A stretch of DNA of 64,000 bases from Abelmoschus esculentus (GCA_035048815.1 JAUCBN010000011.1:20600001-20664000); one strand, 5' to 3'; counted from the stretch's first letter, positions 1 through 11,721 are shown. The notes: generated by a model not told the origin, from the letters alone. Translations and numbers: made by a program.

Positions 1-1050
1 TTATTTTATAATATAAATTAAATTATTTTAAAATTAAATTTAAAATTATGACTCAAGTCAAATAAATTTTTTATGTCAATCAAAATATTTTATTATATAT
101 TAGTAACAAATATATAAATGATGGGAACGTTGAAGAGTTAATTTTGTTTGGTAAAAGCTAAAATGATTAAACTAATTGTAGAATGAAATTTTATTTTGTC
201 TTGATATTTTGGACAATCCTAGAAATGTTTTTTTAATAAAACATACCACTTATTTTATTATATATTAGTAACAAATATATTATTTTTCCATTAAAAATAA
301 AACTTTAGTTATTTATCTACAATTATTGTATATAAATTATTTTATGTTTAAAATTAAAACATAATCTGATATAATAATAATAATTTTAATTTTAAAAATT
401 TATACATTATATTAATTTGGTTATGATTAAAAAATAATTGAAAAACTTTTATTCAGTCATATTTAAAATTTCGAATACTACACCCTTTTGATACATCTTC
501 AATCACTTGTTTTGCTTTTGCACTCTAAGCTATTGTCTTTGCTCGATAATTGAAAATTGTTATAACTCCAAAGATACAATTATTTTGTTACTAGATAATT
601 AATAAATAAATAAAAGAGATTTATTATGACCTTAACCCCGTCTGATAGTAAATACAAAAACTTAATTAATATAAAAATTTTAAATAAAAAATATAAAATT
701 TATTAAAATATTTTAAATTAAACTCAAATTAATCAAATATATAAATTTTAAAGATTAAATATTATAATATCAAATTATTTATTTTAATTTTATTTATAAA
801 TTAATATATTTACCATAAAATTGTAATTAAATTGTTATTTTATAAATATTTTAATTATAAATTTTATAAGTTAAATTCTTAGATTTTAAAATCTAATTTA
901 AAGCCTCTGTAAATTAGAAAACAATAATTTTACTAATGTTTTTATTTTTAATTTCAAAAAAATAAAAAAAAAATATATTTGGTAAATTTCAGTTTTCATA
1001 TACAAGTTGTGCAAAAAATACACAATTCTTTATATTATATATGCACAAAT
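1..1050. other. AT-rich DNA, no gene seen
   Basis: Very AT-rich sequence with no ORF above about 60 codons and no recognisable protein similarity. It probably consists of decayed transposon or intergenic DNA, but I could not assign it to a family. Confidence 0.6.
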
Positions 1051-1226
1051 CGTCTAGTCTTAATGGTTAAGGGAATGGTTGTTGTTTCTAGAGCTCACGG
1101 GTTCGAGCACTAGTAATGCTAGTACAGTGTTTAAACGATTAATGTCTAATGGTTTATATATAGAGTATACTATAGAATAAATACTACTGTAACACTGTAG
1201 CTTATTAAAAAATAAAAAATTAAAAT
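1051..1226 (+). mobile_element. SINE-like tRNA-derived repeat
   Basis: The left part resembles a tRNA-type internal polymerase III promoter: an A-box-like stretch (AGTCTTAATGGTTAAGG, about 1056-1072) followed by a good B box (GGTTCGAGCAC, 1100-1110) at normal spacing. About 100 bp further on is an A-rich tail (1205-1226). A tRNA gene is less likely because no closing acceptor stem or full cloverleaf is visible. I did not find a clear target duplication. Family assignment (for example Au-like) is open. Confidence 0.45.
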
Positions 1227-2081
1227 ATATTCAAACTATAAGATCTAAAATATAAGTCCCTGTCGCCCCCAAGACCTTAAAACTATAAACCTTAGAACTA
1301 CACCCTACAACTTAAACTATTAAATTCTTAACCATAACCTAAATATCTAAAGTTTGAAATTGAAGTCTATCAAAATATTAATAAAATTATTTCTTTTTAG
1401 TTTTTTTTTTCATTTTTTAAACATTTTAAATGGAAATAGTGAAAACTTTTTTTTAAATTTCGCTTACTTTTAAATTTATTATATAACGAAACATGTTTTT
1501 CTTCAACGTCTTCTAATGTCCAAAAATAAAAAATAAAAATGGCTTACATTCTCTAGAAGCAAATTTATTTTAATTTTATTTTTTATTTAACTATCGGTAT
1601 CTAATTTATTGGTTAATTAGTTCAGATCAAGTGTTATGAGATCTTATTTTATGAATGATCATTCTAACTCAATTTTCTTCATTCAGTATCTTAGGATTTA
1701 AACTTTTAATTTTACCGAAAGAATTTTATCCTTAAATAATATAAAATTTTATCATTAATCATTCGTAACATAATATTTTATCTTTTATTATATAAATAAA
1801 AAATAAATATTGTCATTAGTGATTAATTATGTCACAAGGTTATAAAATATATTTATTAATAATTAATTTAACAAAATTTAATTATTAAAAATTATTTTTA
1901 ATAAAATAAAAAATTGAAAATCACAACGAAGATTTTAGATATTTTATAAATTATAATAAATGACATTCTTTTATAAATTACAGTAAACATAAAAAACCTA
2001 CCTACATTGCAATAATGACCAAAGCTTCACATAAATTGTAACAAAGACCAAAGGCTTTGCATAATTTTCGTAAAGCCTTAT
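1227..2081. other. AT-rich DNA, no gene seen
   Basis: Low-complexity A/T tracts and short stop-filled frames only. The right edge is set by the terminus of the gypsy LTR that begins TGTAAGACC at 2082. Confidence 0.55.
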
Positions 2082-2612
2082 TGTAAGACCTCGGTCTGAA
2101 TGTCATATCAAGTCTTCGGTTCAAAATTCAAATTATAAAATTTCACATCATAAAAGTTCAATATCTAAATCTACTAGTTCAAAACTTAAATCCATTCATC
2201 TACAATAATATAAGGTTCAACTGATCCAAAAGAGTACACGGACTCAATACATCAAGTGATTATACTTTAACACTAAGTCAATGTTAAAGACCAACAACGT
2301 TGATGCTCCTTCGATCCACGCTGTCACCTAAAATCCTACAAAGGAAACATATTCCGAATGTTGAGCTACAAAAGCTCAGTGGATACAACGCTATTCGACC
2401 AATCATTCAATTAATATGCAATAAGACCGATTTTTATGAGATGTATGAAACTATGAGAGTTAGTAGTGTACTAACCTCTAACTATTATAGTTGAAAAAAG
2501 GATTCTTTAAGTTTTCTCCTTGCCAGAGGATTTGGAAGGTTCTCCTTCATCTTTCACTAAAAGAAAGAGTTAAAATCAATAATTAGACATTGTTAAGGAT
2601 GATTTTAGGAGC
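2082..2612 (-). repeat. 3' LTR of gypsy element T, piece 1
   Basis: The LTR reads TGTAAGACC at this end and GGTGTTACA at its other end (28587), so the two ends mirror each other as TG...CA termini. The middle of the LTR was split by an X element (2613-11721) and by element O (12177-28554). Piece 2 is 11722-12176 and piece 3 is 28555-28587, giving an LTR of about 1.02 kb. Piece 3 adjoins a polypurine tract and pol remnants. The assignment of pieces 1 and 2 to the same LTR is inferred from termini and total length, because no second LTR is present for comparison. Confidence 0.5.
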
Positions 2613-3887
2613 TGTAATAACTAATTTTATCCGGGGTCTAAACCTGATTTGATTTTTGTTTCTAAATTTGAATAATAAGCTTTAATTTTATTCATTATCA
2701 TGAAAATTCACAAAAATATTATATTAGTATACTTTTTAAATATATTTTCTTTTCTCCTTTAACTTTGTAAAATATATATAATGCTATTTTTGTTGTTACT
2801 GTTTATAACCATATACGTTATTTAAACTGAAAATAAATAATATTATAATATATATGTCGTTTGTATTTATTTTCTTTTTTTTTTACTTTGTAAATATATA
2901 TAAAATAAATATGTTATTATTTTCTTTCAAAAATCCAAAAGTGATATATTATTATTATTATTCTATATTATATATATATTTATTTCTTTTTTTAATTATT
3001 ACTATTAATAATTATTATAATAAATAATTCAAATTAAATACACAAAAGCCCAAATCTGTTTTTTATTTTTCAGTCCATTAATAATTACAACCCAAAATAT
3101 TACATGCCCAAACAAAATCTAAATAAAACAGTTAGCCCAACTTAGACCCGTTTTTAATTACAATTACCCAAACCCGATTCGGCCCAATAGCCCTAACCCA
3201 ATCTGATAACAAGAAACCCTAATCTTCCTTTTGTCTTTCACGTAGCCCAATATCGACCGTTGGATCAAGATATGATCCAACGATCACCATCACACCTAGA
3301 GAGACTTCTAAAATTCTCCACGCGCTGGCGCTTCAGCTTCTCACACATGCGTGCAATACACGCACTGACTGTTCAACTCTTAGATCTAACCGTTCGTCTC
3401 CCCTCATCGGCCAGTCATCGTCTGATGAGCTCCAATGGTGACTCATACAAACAAATAAAACACGAATGTCAGAACGTACAAAGATTACAACAAATTCGCA
3501 GAGCAATATGGGCAAATATTTTAGAAATTCAAAGAGGAACAAAGCCAACCAACAAACATTTCAGAGCATAATCGACAAGATTTCAGCCAAAATAGTCAGA
3601 GAAAAATCGTAGAAGCACTGACACACATGAATAAAGCCAAATCGAAATAGAGCCAATAGGGATTTTTAAATTTTATTTTCCCCTTTCTAAATTCATAAAA
3701 AAAGTCGGTTATATAAACTGAACGAACATAATGTAATAGGGGTTCTTCCACGACCATCAGAATCAATACAAAAGAAAAGAAAATATTTTCGAGGTATATC
3801 CTCAGATTATTTTGCGTTGAATCAAAATAAGAGTTAAGGTTATCTTACCGTTTCAAATCGAGCCTTTCTCCCTCTTGTCCTTCTTTT
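2613..3887 (+). mobile_element. X-family LTR-like repeat, left half
   Basis: This begins TGTAATAACTAATTTTATCC, matching the start of the X copy at 31935 and the reverse complement of the end of the copy at 5007-8100. It holds a perfect inverted repeat CGTTGGATC/GATCCAACG (3258-3282), a TATA box (TATATAAA, 3710-3717) and no coding sequence. Element E interrupts it at 3888. The right half resumes at 9976 and ends GGGTCGCTACA at 11721. The flanks are GGAGC on the left and GGAAT on the right, so the outer target duplication is absent or decayed. Confidence 0.75.
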
Positions 3888-4137
3888 TGTAATGACTCAA
3901 AATATAAAAACAGAGTAATATAAGGAATAGGGGAAGCAAAGGTAGAAGAACAAGTTGAATAGCCTAGAGAGAAACGACTACAATTTTATTCATAACATTC
4001 TATATAAGATGAAAAGTAGGGCAAGGTGGTTATCTTAAACTCTTTACAAAACGCAGCATCTAGAGAAAATATATAAAATAGGTAAATAATACCCTAAGAC
4101 TCAAACATAATCGTTATTTATAAATTAGTCCATGAAA
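3888..4137 (-). repeat. 3' LTR of element E
   Basis: This aligns with 9719-9975 over its full length with scattered substitutions and small indels. Its outer end carries TGAAA where the partner has TGACA, so the TG terminus of the 3' LTR has mutated. Confidence 0.88.
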
Positions 4138-4140
4138 ATA

Positions 4141-4151
4141 CTCCCTCCTTT
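4141..4151 (-). other. Polypurine tract of element E
   Basis: On the minus strand this reads AAAGGAGGGAG, directly upstream of the 3' LTR, as expected for the plus-strand primer of an LTR retroelement. Confidence 0.75.
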
Positions 4152-4596
4152 AAAAGTAATTCTTAACCTCAAGAATTAAATGATGTCGCATCATGAGTTG
4201 AAGACTTGTAGATCGAATTCCAAAACTCACATAAGTCAAGAAAAACACAAACTGCCATAAACTTGTCTCGAAATAAAAATTAAGTACTTGAGATCCTTCA
4301 AATACCATGGTTTTCTCATACTCATAGAACTCTTCGTTATCCCCTACCTTGAGCTTGTGCTTATACAATGGGCAAAAAAACAAATATGGACATAATCCAG
4401 ACTGATGCATCTCTCAAAAGATATAAAAATTTCTTAGGCAATGATGACCAATTTTGATAGTAGCGATATTGATTAACATTCTCCTCATACATTCCAAAAA
4501 GTCCAATAATTTGGAGCTGATTTTCAAGTGCCTGTATCCCACACTCTTCAATATTATCCACTACAATCTTAACCTCATAATAAAGCTTCATAATTC
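4152..4596 (-). pseudogene. E tail, possible retroelement pol terminus
   Basis: Between the DDI1 UBA remnant and the polypurine tract lies a frame-broken stretch. Its last minus-strand reading frame ends RHHLILEVKNYF followed by a stop and RRE. Ty3/gypsy polyproteins in plants often end in an LEDK-type motif just before the polypurine tract, so this may be the last codons of the parent element's pol. That is an inference from position and a weak motif. The rest (4361-4590) is not recognised. Confidence 0.35.
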
Positions 4597-5001
4597 TTCC
4601 AAAGAGAATCCCAGTAGCCTGCTCTTCATTACCATCACATAATTGTAGAGTTTCTACCACTTTCTCTTGTAAAACCCAGCTCAACAAGTTTTTCTACTTT
4701 ACCTTCAAAATCAGGTCTCTGTGTTACACCAGCATATGCCCCCTAGAAGTTTGACCTTTAGATTGCACATTAGCATTCTTTTCTGTGGCTCCGATTGTCA
4801 AAGCAGCTCCTGAACTAGATGCTTGCTTCAAATTCCTTTCTTTGTCAAGGTAATGCGACAGAATGTCCTTTTTCTGGCAAAAATGATACAAAAACTTCCC
4901 CTCCTCCAACTCTAAGAACATTCTCCTTCAAATCAATAATACACTAGTGTTTGCGTAGCATATCCAATCCAAAGAGAAACATCATATTGGGTGAGTCCAA
5001 A
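4597..5001 (-). pseudogene. DDI1: DDI1-like pseudogene, C-terminal part
   Basis: This continues the DDI1 copy beyond the nested X insertion. The readable minus-strand segments match the plant DDI1 C-terminal half: the region after the protease (EKDILSHYLDKERN, then a Ser/Ala linker ASSSGA) and the UBA domain (QEKVVETLQLCDGNEEQATG near 4620-4680). Frameshifts separate the pieces and the frame runs out past the UBA, so no functional product is expected. Introns are absent, as in a cDNA-derived copy. It lies wholly between the LTRs of element E. Confidence 0.8.
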
Positions 5002-5006
5002 CCCAC

Positions 5007-8000
5007 TGTAGCGACCCTTAAAAAAATAGAAAATTTTTAAGTGTGAAAAAGTCACTGATAAAAATAAAAATTAGGGATTGAGAAAAAGCTAAAATTTTGA
5101 AAAGAAGAATTAGGGTCCCGAATTAATTTGAAAAAAATGAGAATTTACAAATTAGGTCTTGAAAGGAGAGTTTTGACCTAAAATTTGGGAACTTTGAAAT
5201 CTAGGGATTCTAATAGGAATTTAAAATTTAGGGATTTGGCTAAAAAAGGGAAAATTTAATTTAGGGTTTGAAAACACCTAAGAAAAAAATTGGAAAGTTT
5301 AGGGAAAACCAATTAAAAAAAATTAAAAAAGGAGTGGAGTCGCCACTGGCCACTTTGGTAGGCCGGACACCGTAAAAACCAGAGATTCAAAAAAAGACGG
5401 GTTCGAGAGTCGGTTACGGTTTTAAAAAAACGGATTTAGAGTTTAAAAAACTCCCAAAATTGGACTTTTAAAATAACCGCTTAATTAATTTTGAAAATTT
5501 TAAGTTTTAAAGTGGCATTAAATTATAATTTGTTTAATGTTCGAATTAGATTTTATTTTTACTGTGGCTTTATTCGAAGGCAACGTATACACCGTGATCA
5601 TTACGTTAGAACACGGGCCCGTTACGACCGAACAAAGATATTTTAAAATTAAGTTCATTAATTGATAAGTATGAAATGTGAGTTGGGCAAAAAGATAGAA
5701 CAATTAATACATACATGAATAAAATACAAATTTAAAGACTTGAAAAAAAATGTACAAGCATATAAGAATTAAAAAAACGTGACCAAATATGTATGGCAAA
5801 AAATAAAAAGCATATATGCACCAAAAATAAAATACATAGTTCAAAGCATGATAAAAGCAAATAAATGAATAAATAAAAGCATGGCATAATGACATAAAAA
5901 CATAAATAATAAAATGCAACAAACATGAGATGTATGGAACGAATAAAAATAAAAACATAACTAAATAAAATAAATGTGCAACTAAAAATGAATAAATGGA
6001 CAGTATTATAAGATGTACAAATAGGTAATAAAAAAGCATAGATGAAATAAAAAAGGAAGTCAAAATAAATATACAATAAAACAAATAAAAAAAAGACAAC
6101 ACTGTGAAGGACTCAATTATAAAACAAAATAAAGAACTACGGACTCTAAAAGCAATTAGACCAAGGGGAAGTGCTCTAAAATGAGTATGGAAACACGGAA
6201 GGACCCAAAATATATTATACCGTTCAAAAATAACGATTAAAACACATTTGGTGACTAAAATGAACTGCGAAAACAAAAAAGAGGGACTGGGGGAGTGATT
6301 TATTTGACATGGAGGGGTTTAATGAGGTAAATACCCCATTTTTATTTTTAAGCTTAGTATAAAAGACACTTTAAAAACATAAACTTTCCCCTTTTATACA
6401 TTTCCAAACCGAAACCGAATGAAAAGAGGAATTTTATCCCTGAAAACCTTAACAAACCCATAAAAAAAGTGATGAACATTCAAATGTTCATCAGCTCCGT
6501 CATCCCTTTTTAGAAAACCGCCTTAATTTCTAGATTCCGACCACCACTTGTGGTGGCCGGCGAACCCAAAACAACTCGAGAATCCCTCCCCTTTTCAGTC
6601 TTTTCGAAATCTTTCCTTGATTTAAAGAAAAACAAAAATCCAACCCTTCTTCTTCGAACAAAAACAGAAGCGAAAAACGCAAAGAAGAAAAAAAGGTTTC
6701 GTTTGAACGAAGAAGAAAAGAGAAAAAGCAGTCCTCCCCACTTTGGTTTACCCCTCAAAGCTCGAAAGCCGTGGGTTTATTACCACACTAGAGGAGATTT
6801 CACGATCAAAGTTCGAAGGTGAGCCCCAAACCTTTTCCCCCTTTTTTTATTGTATATAAGTCGGAAGGCAAGAATACCTCAAAGGTGCTTCTTTTCTATT
6901 GATTGATGATGGTGGGGAATCCCCTTTACATGATCTTTTAATTCGTCTTTTATAGCTGTCTTACAAAGTGGAAAAAGCTCTCCAATTTCTCTATGTTTTT
7001 TCTTCATTTTTGTCTTGTATTCTCTGCTATTATGTGCGCTGGAAATTTGGATTATTGTTTTCGATAATTCCTTCTGAAATCTCTGAGATTTTGTTGCGTT
7101 GTGGCCGATCTGTACTCTGAAATCTCTGCATATTTGGATGGTAATCATTCTGAAAATGTCCTTGATTTGTTTTGAGTGCTTGAATATCCATACGGTCTCT
7201 ATATTTCAAGAATTCTCTGACATTTTTTTGTTTGTTTGTGATATGTGTTGTATGTCAGAGTTGAAATTTGGGACCACCGGTGACTGATGTCGGTGATTGG
7301 ACCGCGAAGACGACGGGTTGACTACCATTCGAAAGGTCCCTAATGTGTGTTGCATGCGGGAGCCGAGGAGACGTGGGAAGCTTGGGAGTCGCGCGTGGGG
7401 AGCTTGGGAGCTGCGCGTGGGAGCGTTTGGAGTCCGGGGGTCTTTATCCGCTTTAATCGTGACTGTTGGATCAGATCTTGATCCAACGGTCGAGATGGGG
7501 CTGCGTAGATACAAAGGGGAAGGGTTAGGTTAGGGTTTACCTGATTAAACCGGTTCTGGGCTTCTCATGGGCTGGATGTATTATTTTTATTGGGTCTTGA
7601 GTTAAAAATAAGATATGGGCTTGTTATATTAATTTGGACTGTGATATAAAAACAATTGGGCTATTAATTAATTTCACTTATGGATTTAATATTTATCTGT
7701 TCTCTTATATATAAATCTAATATATATTTAATAATGATAATAATGATAAAGTATAAAATATATTAGTAATAATAACAAATAAATAAAAAGGTAATCGAAA
7801 AAACTTGTTATATATATATTATTATGTGAACACCCGAAAACAATAAGGTGAAACAAACTTATTATGTACATAATTATTTTTAAACTTTGAACAAAATAAT
7901 GAATTAAAATGTAATATATAAAAAAGACTCTAATGATAACAAAATTTTGATGAACAATTGATAGAAACAAAAGCATTAAGAAAGGTGACATATTTACTTA

Positions 8001-8100
8001 TTTACATATTTAAAACATTAGAAAACAAAATTTAAAGTTAGCCCGTTATTCGAATAAAAATTAATATCGGGTTTCGACTCGGATAAAATTAATGATTACA
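5007..8100 (-). mobile_element. X-family element, complete copy with TSD
   Basis: A 3094-bp non-coding unit with ends TGTAGCGACCC (5007) and AATGATTACA (8100), flanked by a perfect 5-bp target duplication CCCAC (5002-5006 and 8101-8105). It inserted into the DDI1 copy of element E. Orientation is minus, judged by the TATA box position in other copies. It contains the family's conserved inverted repeat GTTGGATCA/TGATCCAAC (7465-7487) and a CCACCAC/GTGGTGG palindrome near 6540-6556. No gag or pol is found, and its TG...CA ends and 5-bp duplication fit a solo LTR about 3.1 kb long. A non-autonomous LTR element with unseen internal boundaries is the alternative. The 190-codon hydrophobic ORF at 5704-6276 is only the antisense of an A-rich stretch. 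Confidence 0.85.
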
Positions 8101-8105
8101 CCCAC

Positions 8106-8925
8106 GAAAGAGTATGGATAAAATATATTTCCAATCTTGATTGGAGCAACATGTATGCGTCCCAGAATTTTTGACTGTTCAACCCTATGAGCAATATCTT
8201 TATATCTTTGATCTAAAAACCTCAGCAATCCACAACATTCAGTACAACTTTTTGACATTATAGTAGGTTGTGCACCACTATTAGCAAATGCCTTTAATGA
8301 AATACCGTTAACCTCTATGTCCACGTATAACATAACCACCCTTGCAAAACCTTCAGGATTATGTTCCAAGGCAGCAACCCATTTCTCATCAATCCCTTTT
8401 TTCGGATGGCAAATTCAATTTTTCTTTGTGCTTCAACATCAAAAGGATCAGCCTGAAGAAGAGCAAGTTCCTCCTCTTTTTGATGTAATTCTAATAGTTG
8501 CTGGTAACGTTTTCGTAGGATGTCCTACAGTTTGTTGAGATCATTCCCAAGAATAACTTGTGCAAGTTCAGGGCCAGCCTGAAATATTTGTCCAATTAGA
8601 TTGGAATCGCTTCGAATATTTTGTTGAAAAACTCCAGAGTTCACAACAGATCCATCGTGGTTGAAGCTCGGAACATTAGTAGATGCTTTAGAACCAACAT
8701 TGGAGATCATCATAATTAAATAATCATCTTTAACACCCGAAGCACTCAATTTCTCAGAGTTTTGCATTTCTCTCCCATGATAAAGAAGTTGTTGCTGCTG
8801 TAATGTCACATTTGTCTTCACTTCTAGCAAAGCTTTTAAAATTTGAACCTTGTTACCTGTTAGAAAATAGTCCTCTTTTGCCGTGAGCAATAATCTAAAA
8901 CTGTATGGGTCATTCCTCTCAACAA
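8106..8925 (-). pseudogene. DDI1: DDI1-like pseudogene, N-terminal and protease part
   Basis: This is an intronless copy of plant DDI1, the ubiquitin-proteasome shuttle with an N-terminal ubiquitin-like domain, a retropepsin-like protease and a UBA domain. Readable on minus: ubiquitin-like core (KALLEVKTNVTLQQQQLLYHG, about 8780-8840), linker (FQQNIRSDSNLIGQIFQ), helical region, then EHNPEGFARVVMLYVDIEV and the protease. The active-site motif DSGA reads NSGA, so the catalytic aspartate is lost. The sequence NDLNKL is followed by TAG where the family has Gln (CAG to TAG), and a one-base deletion near 8380 shifts the frame. The copy stops at 8106 where the X element is inserted. It sits between the LTRs of element E, so it is likely a captured transcript rather than a host gene. 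Confidence 0.82.
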
Positions 8926-9218
8926 ACTTGGTAATGTGTTTTGCTTTTCCTGGGTCCTCACCTTTTTCAAAAAACTTTCATCGAACACTTCCTGAACCAT
9001 CATCGATTAATCTAACAATAAAATTTGAGCTTTATTCTAGAACGATTCCAGCAAATCTCTAATTGAGTCCTCGAAATCAACTGATTCCAACAATAATAAT
9101 CTAAATCTATACAAATCATCATCAACAATTTGAAATATGAATCTATCCTCACAATAAAATATATGTGGCCATGGGCAATACACAATCAAGTTAGTAAACT
9201 TGTGAAAATAACAATTGT

Positions 9219-9644
9219 TTATATGATCCAAAAACGAACCATCAGTGATTGATCTTCAATACTAATAAAATAAGTATTTTGGATTTTTCTCCTTTGAAAT
9301 TCCATATTATTATCGGTAACTTTAGTATTCATTACCTTGTCTTGTGAACGCTCTACCAATTCCATAGTTGAATTACCTTTCAACAAACAAGTTTCTTGTG
9401 GCAAATCCAAAAGACTTTCACCAAATTTCATATATGTTTTCACAGACAAATCGTCAAACACTTTGGCTTCGTTAGAAACTGGCAACAATGGTTCTTGTTC
9501 TATCTCAGCCAACTTTATCATTTGTGCGTGCATTTGATCCAACACTACATTTGCCTTCTCACGAAATTCTTGAGTATCGTTTTTGATGTCAATTTTTAAC
9601 CTCTCAAATGCAGAGTCCACGATAGATTCAACTCCCTTGAGCAA
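9219..9644 (-). CDS. Unassigned ORF in element E
   Basis: A 141-codon frame just downstream of E's 5' LTR and primer-binding site. It is mostly hydrophilic and predicted helical (FERLKIDIKNDTQEFREKAN, then QMHAQMIKLAEIEQEP). An in-frame start-like Met lies further upstream near 9676, but a stop separates it from this ORF. I recognise no domain. It could be a gag relic or a piece of another captured transcript. A following short frame (9037-9231) is also unassigned, and the reading frame that leads into DDI1 begins near 8960. Confidence 0.4.
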   Translation of the reverse strand: MLKGVESIVDSAFERLKIDIKNDTQEFREKANVVLDQMHAQMIKLAEIEQEPLLPVSNEAKVFDDLSVKTYMKFGESLLDLPQETCLLKGNSTMELVERSQDKVMNTKVTDNNMEFQRRKIQNTYFISIEDQSLMVRFWII

Positions 9645-9704
9645 GAAAATCTAAAGTTCTTCAAGATCTAACACCATAATGTCCACCACAACCGAGCATC
9701 GTTA

Positions 9705-9716
9705 GGTTCTGATACC
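9705..9716 (-). other. Primer-binding site of element E
   Basis: Minus-strand GGTATCAGAACC, two bases inside the 5' LTR end. It resembles the plant initiator-Met tRNA site TGGTATCAGAGC, with changes at its ends. Confidence 0.7.
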
Positions 9717-9718
9717 TT

Positions 9719-9975
9719 TGTAATGACTCAAAATATAAAAACATAATAATATAGGGGTTAAGGAACAGGGGAAACAAAGGTAGAAGAAGAAGTAGAATAG
9801 CCTATAGAGAAATGGCTACAATTTCATTCATAACATTCTAGATAAGATGAACAATAGGGCAAGATGGTTATCTTAAACCCTTTACAAAACGAAGCATCTA
9901 GAGAAAATATATAAAAAATGTAAATAACACCCTAAGACACAAACATAACTGCTATTTATAAATTGGTCCCTGACA
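9719..9975 (-). repeat. 5' LTR of element E
   Basis: Partner of 3888-4137. In minus orientation it starts TGTCAGGGACC, has a TATAAAT box near 9956-9963 and ends GAGTCATTACA. The target duplication CTTTT follows at 9976. Confidence 0.88.
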
Positions 9976-11721
9976 CTTTTGTTCCAGTAACAATACTTAC
10001 GCCTACGGGTTGTCGTTGGTGAGCTGAGGAGAGGGGGAACTCATGTTTCTTTCGTTCTCCAGTCTTAACGAAAGAGAACACTTTTTTTTTCGAAACTCTT
10101 TCTTTGATTTTGGGCTTAAAAACGAGAAAGGAGGTTTTTCGGTTTCAAAAACGAAGGAAATGAGTGTTTTTCTCTATTTTGGGCCTTCAAAATGGATTAA
10201 AATAGGTTTTTTTGTTGTTTTTGGCTTGCCGACCATTGCTAGCGGTGGCCGAAATCTGAAAACAAGAGTCATTTCTGGTCGGAGTTCTTCATTTTTTGAA
10301 AATCCCAGAAGAACACGACGAGTGTTCTTAATCTTTCTGGGTTTTTAGAAGAATGAAGATGAGAGCTTTGGATTTTTTTATATATTTTTTTGGTTATCAA
10401 ATGAGTTTTAAAAATAAAAGTATCTTTTATACTCTAATAATAAAAAGAAAATGGGTTATTTCCCTCATTAAAATCTTCTGTGTTTTCAAAACTACACCCT
10501 CAATCCCCGCATTTTTAATTCGTTTTACATTTTGGTCACGAAATCAAAATAAACTTCTTTTTTTTCATAATTTCATCCTTGAATGCTTTATTTGTTTTAA
10601 TTAAGTCCTCCTTTTTACAAATCAACACTGTAATTTCCATTTCTTTTTATTTTGATCTCCAATTTGTCAAATACACTTTCGTTTATTTTAATTTTGCCCT
10701 AAAAGTTTTATTTTATTTTAATTTGGTCATTCACAATAACACTTTTTATTTCTTTTCCATTATATTTTAATTTCTTTTTTATTATTGTTTTATTCTATTT
10801 ATTTATGCATTTATATTTGGGTATTTATCTATTTATTTTTTTATTTATCTTTTTTCATGTTATGTTTATATTTAGGTTGATGCATTTTATTTTTATTGTT
10901 CATTCATTTATTTATTTGTTCATTTCCATATTGTATGTATATATGTTGTTAATATTGTTTTATTTAATGTGGCTTACGTCACAGCTTATTAATTAATGAA
11001 CCTAATGCTATACATCTTTATTCGGCCTTAACAGGCCCGACATCAGGTGTATTGGTGGCGGTATATGCGTTTGCCTTCTAATAAAGATACGGATAAAATA
11101 AAATTGAACTTGAATTTTTAAACAAACTTTAATTTAAATGTCACTTTAAGCCGGAAAATTCAAAATTAATTAAGCGATATTTTGTAAAGGTTTCAATTTT
11201 GGGAGGTTTTAAACGGTAACACCGTTTTTAATCGTAACCACTCTCGAACCCAAATCATTTTGAATCTTTGGTTTTTAAGGTTCCGATCTACCAAAGTGAC
11301 CGGTGGCGACTCCAACCTTTTTGAAAATCATTTCCAATTTCCAAAATCCTAACTTTTTAAAAAAAAGCCTTTTTTAATTATTTTCTAACGTTTTTAAATA
11401 ATTTTTAATCATCTCCTAATTTCCACTTTTTTCAGTTAAATTCCCCCATTTTTATACCAATTCATATTTTAAAACTTAAATTCATAATTTCAAAATTCCC
11501 CTTTTTAATTTCAAATCCCTAGATTTTTTAATTCCCTTTTCAAAACCTAATTTTCAATTTTAATTCCTAATTCCCTAATTTTTCAATTTCACCCGTATTT
11601 TTAAATTTAATTTTCAATCTTTCACTCTTTCAAAATAGTGACGTTTCCTACGCCTTTCTTAACACCTTTTTATCACACTTATTATTATTATTATTTTCTT
11701 TTAAAAAAAAGGGTCGCTACA
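9976..11721 (+). mobile_element. X-family LTR-like repeat, right half
   Basis: Continuation of 2613-3887 after element E. It shares with the X copy at 31935-35209 the order: a G/T-rich coding-like stretch with CGGTGGCCG (10240-10250), long T-rich tracts, the block TTTATTCGGCC...GGCCCG (11020-11042), GTGACCGGTGGCGACTC (11295-11312) and the terminal GGGTCGCTACA. No protein is encoded; the T-rich ORFs are compositional. Confidence 0.75.

Larger units (their letters stand above)
3888..9975 (-). mobile_element. LTR retrotransposon E carrying a DDI1 copy
   Basis: A complete small LTR element flanked by the target duplication CTTTT (3883-3887 and 9976-9980). The LTRs are 250 bp (3888-4137) and 257 bp (9719-9975), with termini TGTAATGAC and GTCCCTGACA on the plus strand. 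In element orientation (minus) the order is: 5' LTR with a TATAAAT box, an initiator-Met-like primer-binding site (9705-9716), an unassigned ORF (9219-9644), a DDI1-like gene, a short pol-terminus-like tail, a polypurine tract (4141-4151) and the 3' LTR. No reverse transcriptase or integrase is seen, so it is non-autonomous. Without the nested X copy at 5007-8100 it is about 3 kb. Confidence 0.88.

Noticed and set aside
1051..1120. tRNA gene
   Set aside because: Only the A and B box regions are tRNA-like; acceptor and anticodon stems do not close, and an A-rich tail follows, which fits a SINE.
5704..6276. 190-codon ORF on minus
   Set aside because: Nearly all Phe, Tyr, Leu and Ile; it is the antisense of an A-rich tract in an X element and has no domain or conserved frame in other X copies.
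4597..8925. DDI1 as a working host gene
   Set aside because: It has a stop, frameshifts, a lost catalytic Asp, a 3-kb insertion and lies between retroelement LTRs; introns are absent.
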